Shown here: positions 59,371-64,000 of the stretch, piece by piece
How positions within the stretch are numbered: the stretch's first letter is position 1
Layout of the letters: every line of letters starts with the position of its first letter
Assembly (NCBI GenBank): GCA_965223125.1
Contig: OZ244984.1
Span: 2,356,001-2,420,000 of the forward strand
DNA from: Pacificispira sp965223125
GTDB lineage: Bacteria > Pseudomonadota > Alphaproteobacteria > UBA8366 > Aestuariispiraceae
Reading direction: 5' to 3'
Length of the DNA: 64,000 bases
The notes under the pieces: model-generated
What the model saw: only the letters and a program-made list of their open reading frames with translations
Told to the model about the DNA's origin: nothing
Database searches by the model: none
Position numbers and translations under genes: made by a program

Positions 59371-62300
59371 ATGGCAAATGATATCCTGGACGCTGTTCGC
59401 TCGGAAGCGACTGAATCGGATTTGATGGTGCCATCGGATGCTCTGGCGTCCGGACCCGTTCCCGATGATGCGATACCTGGACTTGACCCCGATCTGTTCG
59501 AGGGTGTCCTGACGGCGCTGGCGAATGGTCAGGATATCGAGGCCGAATTGTCGATCCTTCGGGATGCGGTGAGGAACCATCTGGTTGATGCCGGTGGGAT
59601 TCCCGCCTCCGCCGACCATGCCGCCGAGATTTTTCTGCAAACCTTTCGCGTTGAACTGTTCGACGCAAATCTGACGCTCTCGAACGCGGCTGATTATGCC
59701 GAACAGGCCATGATCGGTGCCTTCCGGAATTTCGATCCCGATGCTCAGGCGGTGGACCCCGCTGATGCGCTGCTGGCGGCCATCGCCTCCGGCGAGGGGG
59801 TTGAGGAGGCGGTTGCCGCCGTCGTCGCGCGGATGGCGGCGGATGGCGATTCATCAGTTGACCCCGCACTTGTCGAGTCTGCGTTCCTGGCGGAATTGCA
59901 GGATGCGCTGGCCCAGGGAGAGTCCCCGGAGGCAGCGGTCGCCGCAGCGGATGCGGCGGCGCAGGGTACGCTGGATGGTTTGCAACAGGCTTCCGTGCCG
60001 GTGGACAATCCGATCCTGGCCGCGTTGGCCGGGGGTGAAAATGTCGATGCCGCGCTGGCCGATGCGATCCAGGCCGCCGGTGGTGATTCCGATGCTTTCG
60101 TGGCTGGGTTGGAGGCTTCTCTGGCTGACGGCATGGATGCGGATGCCGCGCTGGCCGATGCGGCACAGGGCGCGGAGGATGCGGCACTGGCGAAGGGGGA
60201 TGCGTCGGTTGAACTTTCCGCTGCCGAGCGTCTGGCACAGGCGCTTGCGAATGGGGAGAATGTCTCTGACATCCTGGCGGAAGCCGGGGGTGGCGATGCC
60301 TTTGCCGCCGCGCTGGAGGAGGCTCTTGCCTCCGGTGTCGATTCCGGTGCAGCCGTCGCCCAGGCTGATGAGGCCCAGGCGCAGCAGCTTGCCGATGCGG
60401 CACAGCAATCGGTGCCGCTTTCGGCTGCGGATCAGCTTGCCGCATCCCTCGCCTCCGGTGAGGACATGGATGCGATCATGGCGCAGATCGATGGTAATGA
60501 GGCATTCGCGGCGGCCTTGCAGGAAAGCCTTGCCGAGGGTGCTGCGCCGGATTCAGCGCTCGAAAGCGGTGGTCAGGCCGCAGCGGCAGCGGATGCGATT
60601 GCGTCCGAACAGGGTGTGCCGGTGTCGCCCGCTGACAAGCTGGCGGCGTCGCTGGCCTCTGGCGAGGATGTGTCGGAGGCCCTGGCAGAGGCTGGCGGCG
60701 GAGAAGCATTTGGTGAAGAGCTTGCCGCCGCTCTTGCCGATGGGCAATCGCCCAGCGAATCGGTTGCGCAGGCCAATGCCGCCCAGGATGTAGCGGAGAC
60801 GGTGGCGCAGGAACAATCGGTACCCGCCGATCCTGCTGCGGCAGCGCTTGCCCAGGGTGGAGATGCGGCAAAGGGGGTCGATCTGGCCAGTGCCGTTGCG
60901 GATGCGACCGGCACGACGGGTGGCGAGACAGCAGGCGGAGAAACTGCCGGACAGACGCAGCCAGCGGGAACCTCCGAAACACAGGAAACCCAGACCGCTA
61001 CAGCAGAGCCCCAGATATCGCCATCGACGGAGACTGCAACGTCCCCCCAGAATTCCGGACAGACGACCCCTGAACAGACACAGCAAACCGCCTCGCAGTC
61101 GGACAGCGAGACCGCGCAGTCTGTTGATCAGGTCGCCGAGGGTCCGGGAGAAGGGGGCGAGGAAAGCGATGCCTCCGACGAGAACAGTGCGACCGGTGGT
61201 GGCGTGACCAAGGCGATAGAGGTGGCTTCCACGGAAACCGGCGACGGGCAAACGCCATCGAAAACCGGGCAGGGGGATGTGGCCACCACGCCAGAAGGCG
61301 GCGGGTCCGATGAGTTGAGTGATGAAGAGATCGAGGCGCTTCAGGATATTGAGACGGCAGCCGGGGGGAATACGCCGGGCGGGACAAATACCGGTTTCAG
61401 CGGTCTGTCCGATTTCGAAGCCGCAAAGACTTCCACCAATATCGGCGGCAGCAATTCGCCGCTTGGCGGAACTGGCACGACAACCCCCACCACGACAGGG
61501 CCGACAGCCGGCGGCATACGCACGACCACGAGCCAGAATACACGCAACAACGATACGCCGCAGGAACAGGATCCGTTCATCAATTCGGCCCCGACGGCCA
61601 ATGCCGATGCGAAGGCGATGACGGAAAACGAGATCATCACCATTCCGGTGCTCGCCAATGATACCGATCCGGACGGGCACAGCCTTTCGATCAGCACCGC
61701 CAATGTCCCGCCCGGTCAGGGAACCGTGGCGATCAGCGGTGCCTCATTGACCTTCACGCCCGGAACCGATTTTGACGATCTGGATGCGGGTGACGAAGAA
61801 CTGGTGACGATTTCGTATTCGATCACCGATGGCTTCGGCGGCAGCAGTTCCGCCACGGTCACTGTCACGGTGACCGGCACGAATGATGGACCAGTCGTGA
61901 CGGTCGCGGACAGCACCGTCACCGGCGATGTCTCCGAGGCTACGGATAATGCGGAGTTGGGTGACCCCGCCCTGACGGTTGGTGGGGAGTTGCGCTTCGT
62001 CGATGTCGACGCGGATGACAGCCATATGGTTACGGTGACACCACAGGCCGGTGTTCTGGGCAGTCTTGCCGCCGCGATCACGACTGACGCCGAGGGCGGT
62101 ACTGGGACGGTGACCTGGACCTATACCGCCGACGAGCAGGATTTCGACAGCCTTGCCGAGGGTGCTGTGGCGACGGAGGTCTTCCGGGTCACGGTCACGG
62201 ACAGTCAAGGAGCCACGACATTCCAGGATGTGCGGGTGACGATCACCGGTACCAATGACAGTCCTGTCGCAAATGCCGACGTCGATACAACATCGGAAAA

Positions 62301-64000
62301 TGCTGCGGTCACGGTTTCCGTCATCGCCAATGATACCGATGTTGATAACGCGACCGACGATCTGACGGTCACCAGCGCGGCCACGGATCAACCTGACGAA
62401 GGGACGGTCACATTCTTCGGCGGGAATATCACTTACGATCCGGGTACCGTTTTCGATTCTCTGGGTGTTGGCGAAAGTCGTGTTGTACAGGTGAATTATA
62501 CGGTTCGCGATCCCGGGGGGCTGACCGCCAGCAGCACGCTCGACATCACGGTCACGGGTACGAATGATGTCCCGATCGTGTCAGCTCCGGTCACGGTTGC
62601 ACCGGTCAGTGAGAACGATGGTGTCGTCAGCATCGACCTGCTGGCGACGGCCAGCGATATTGATATCAATGACGTGCTTGGGACGGATTCTGTCACCGTT
62701 ACCTCCAGCGATGATCGCACTGTGTCGTTCTCGGTCGACAATACGAACGGCAATTTGTCACTGAATTCCGGACAGTTCGGATATCTGGATGATGGCGAAC
62801 AGGTGACATTGACGGTGAATTATACCGTGACGGACGGTAACGGGGGCACGGTTCCGAACACGGCCAGCCTCGTCGTGACCGGTGCGAATGATGCCCCGAC
62901 CATATCCGGCGCGACGAAGATATATGCGCAGGAGTCGTTCCAGAGTGGCGCGGAGGGTTGGTCCGATCCGACTGTGACCTCAGTTCCCGGCCTGAGCCAG
63001 TTCCTTGGCAATTTCAGTCAGGGGGGGCAGACGGAAAAGACATTCTCCATCCCGGTCGATGGCAGCAGTGTGGTCGTTCGCTTCGACTTCCACCGGTTCG
63101 ATTCCTGGGACAGCGAGGAATTCCATGTTCTGTTGAACGGGTCGTCGGTTCTTCAGGGAACATTCCTGCATGGCGAAGAGAGTGTGAACAGCGGCTTTAC
63201 CCTGCTGGGGACGGAACTGGAGGATTTCGCTTTCGGTGTATGGGATGACAGTAGTTATCGTGTCAGCCTGACGCTGACGGCGGATCAGATCGCGGCGCTT
63301 CCGGATGATGGGAATGGCGGAAAGGTTTTCACCCTCGGGTTCTCATCCAATCTGAATCAGGATGCGAGTGATGAGAGCTGGGGGGTCGACAATCTGTTGA
63401 TCCGGGCCGGTTCCGGCGCGTTCCGTGCGGGCGATGAGGACGAAACCATGTCGGTTGACGGACTGTCCGTCGGCGATGTTGACGGTGATGCCCTGACCGT
63501 GACGCTGGAAGTGCCTGCGGGTATTTTGATGCTAACCGATGGCGGTGCAGGCGCGGTCATCCAGAATGCGGGCAGCAGTCTGATCACCATCAGTGGCACA
63601 GCCGCCGCCGTTAATGCGGCGCTGACGACCCTGACCTATACACCGGAGGCGGATGCAAACGGGACAATCGGTCTGGAAGTAACAGCCCATGACGGGACGA
63701 TATCGACCGTGAAGACCTACGATCTGTTCGTGCGCCCGGTCGAGGATGTGACGGAAGTCATCCGCCCAGCGGCGCTGGACTTTACCGGGACCGGCACCAA
63801 CGGGAATGATGCCAGTTTCTCTTACGCGATTGCAGAAGGGTTCGATACCTTCCCGACCGAACAGGGCACGGTCGAATTCAGTGTCAAGACGACGGATACG
63901 ACCGGATCACTGTTCTCCTATGCTGTTCCGGGGTCACCGAACGAACTCTGGATTACTATGACCAACGGTCGCATCGACGTGTGGCTGAACAATACGGTTC
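59371..64000 (+). CDS. giant type I secreted adhesin-like protein, 5' part (runs past the window)
   Basis: One frame is open from ATG at 59371 to the window end, 1543 residues visible. Residues 1-127 are a non-repetitive helical start. From 128 come six related units, the last four beginning exactly 68 residues apart (starts 128, 211, 280, 348, 416, 484), Ala/Asp/Gly-rich with a core LAASLASGEDVSEALAEAGG. A Thr/Gln/Ser/Glu linker follows (about 510-735). From 738 the protein has cadherin/VCBS-like domains with VLANDTDPDGHSLS and VTGTNDGP motifs (about 738, 845, 961, 1064), a carbohydrate-binding-like insert after 1171, a further repeat near 1347, and a lectin-like domain from 1467. It is probably a surface adhesin exported by the system upstream. 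Confidence 0.88.
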   Translation, partial: MANDILDAVRSEATESDLMVPSDALASGPVPDDAIPGLDPDLFEGVLTALANGQDIEAELSILRDAVRNHLVDAGGIPASADHAAEIFLQTFRVELFDANLTLSNAADYAEQAMIGAFRNFDPDAQAVDPADALLAAIASGEGVEEAVAAVVARMAADGDSSVDPALVESAFLAELQDALAQGESPEAAVAAADAAAQGTLDGLQQASVPVDNPILAALAGGENVDAALADAIQAAGGDSDAFVAGLEASLADGMDADAALADAAQGAEDAALAKGDASVELSAAERLAQALANGENVSDILAEAGGGDAFAAALEEALASGVDSGAAVAQADEAQAQQLADAAQQSVPLSAADQLAASLASGEDMDAIMAQIDGNEAFAAALQESLAEGAAPDSALESGGQAAAAADAIASEQGVPVSPADKLAASLASGEDVSEALAEAGGGEAFGEELAAALADGQSPSESVAQANAAQDVAETVAQEQSVPADPAAAALAQGGDAAKGVDLASAVADATGTTGGETAGGETAGQTQPAGTSETQETQTATAEPQISPSTETATSPQNSGQTTPEQTQQTASQSDSETAQSVDQVAEGPGEGGEESDASDENSATGGGVTKAIEVASTETGDGQTPSKTGQGDVATTPEGGGSDELSDEEIEALQDIETAAGGNTPGGTNTGFSGLSDFEAAKTSTNIGGSNSPLGGTGTTTPTTTGPTAGGIRTTTSQNTRNNDTPQEQDPFINSAPTANADAKAMTENEIITIPVLANDTDPDGHSLSISTANVPPGQGTVAISGASLTFTPGTDFDDLDAGDEELVTISYSITDGFGGSSSATVTVTVTGTNDGPVVTVADSTVTGDVSEATDNAELGDPALTVGGELRFVDVDADDSHMVTVTPQAGVLGSLAAAITTDAEGGTGTVTWTYTADEQDFDSLAEGAVATEVFRVTVTDSQGATTFQDVRVTITGTNDSPVANADVDTTSENAAVTVSVIANDTDVDNATDDLTVTSAATDQPDEGTVTFFGGNITYDPGTVFDSLGVGESRVVQVNYTVRDPGGLTASSTLDITVTGTNDVPIVSAPVTVAPVSENDGVVSIDLLATASDIDINDVLGTDSVTVTSSDDRTVSFSVDNTNGNLSLNSGQFGYLDDGEQVTLTVNYTVTDGNGGTVPNTASLVVTGANDAPTISGATKIYAQESFQSGAEGWSDPTVTSVPGLSQFLGNFSQGGQTEKTFSIPVDGSSVVVRFDFHRFDSWDSEEFHVLLNGSSVLQGTFLHGEESVNSGFTLLGTELEDFAFGVWDDSSYRVSLTLTADQIAALPDDGNGGKVFTLGFSSNLNQDASDESWGVDNLLIRAGSGAFRAGDEDETMSVDGLSVGDVDGDALTVTLEVPAGILMLTDGGAGAVIQNAGSSLITISGTAAAVNAALTTLTYTPEADANGTIGLEVTAHDGTISTVKTYDLFVRPVEDVTEVIRPAALDFTGTGTNGNDASFSYAIAEGFDTFPTEQGTVEFSVKTTDTTGSLFSYAVPGSPNELWITMTNGRIDVWLNNTV

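Noticed and set aside
59717..61680. Long open frames on both strands over the start of the giant protein, and the periodic DNA as a possible CRISPR-like array
   Set aside because: The periodicity is a 204-base coding repeat in the frame starting at 59371, with variation at third positions; repeats are not identical and have no spacers. The other frames are Arg/Pro-rich shadows.

Overview
The window is about 62% G+C chromosomal DNA of an alphaproteobacterium. Several genes point to the Rhodospirillales or a close relative: a methylsuccinyl-CoA dehydrogenase of the ethylmalonyl-CoA pathway, an EipB-like DUF1849 envelope protein, a type III ornithine/lysine decarboxylase, a DUF4212 + large-subunit solute symporter pair, and a TPR-ispE-ferredoxin cluster. 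This placement rests on gene content only. No rRNA or tRNA gene and no CRISPR array was seen.

Layout. 1-5 kb: a minus-strand block with MarR regulator, M17 aminopeptidase, EipB-like protein, Mcd and a small ORF. 5-13 kb: AEC transporter, then a structured leader followed by an ACT-domain gene and a Nudix gene, then an A+T-rich insert carrying a lone OLD-family ATPase/TOPRIM nuclease. The insert is bracketed by two 382-bp copies of the Nudix 3' end. PepN and a collapsed toxin-antitoxin locus follow. 13-25 kb: exonuclease-CBS-DUF294 fusion protein and a partner, divergent from a DUF4212/sodium-solute symporter operon; then a small membrane protein, a DinG-like helicase, a second AEC transporter, a chemoreceptor and a TerB-like protein.

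25.3-41.4 kb is an integrated, degraded prophage-like island. It has 35-bp direct att repeats (one mismatch), candidate integrase arm sites just inside both ends, a tyrosine integrase at the right end and an excisionase-like gene. It also holds repressor and antirepressor genes, an HNH/AP2 endonuclease, a large ejection-type virion protein, a DUF5681 protein, and many small phage ORFs. An IS1595-family element with perfect 8-bp target duplications splits one island gene. The island sits in the 3' part of a structured RNA gene that resembles 6S RNA. It replaced that gene's terminator with its own and displaced the old 3' end to 41.4 kb.

41.5-54 kb: an AMP-forming acyl-CoA ligase; ornithine/lysine decarboxylase with a long leader; an unrecognised two-gene operon; GNAT, hypothetical and MeaB operon; a REP-like palindrome; a peptidoglycan-binding hydrolase-like protein; and the TPR-ispE-ferredoxin operon. 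54-64 kb: a complete type I secretion operon (TolC-like, ABC ATPase, HlyD-like) directly before the start of a giant surface protein that runs off the window. That protein has an N-terminal array of 68-residue Ala/Asp/Gly-rich repeats, a Thr/Gln/Ser linker, and then cadherin/VCBS-like and lectin-like domains. The apparent job of this block is export of a giant adhesin. Mcd, MeaB and the symporter fit assimilation of acetate or other short acids, but that link is inferred.
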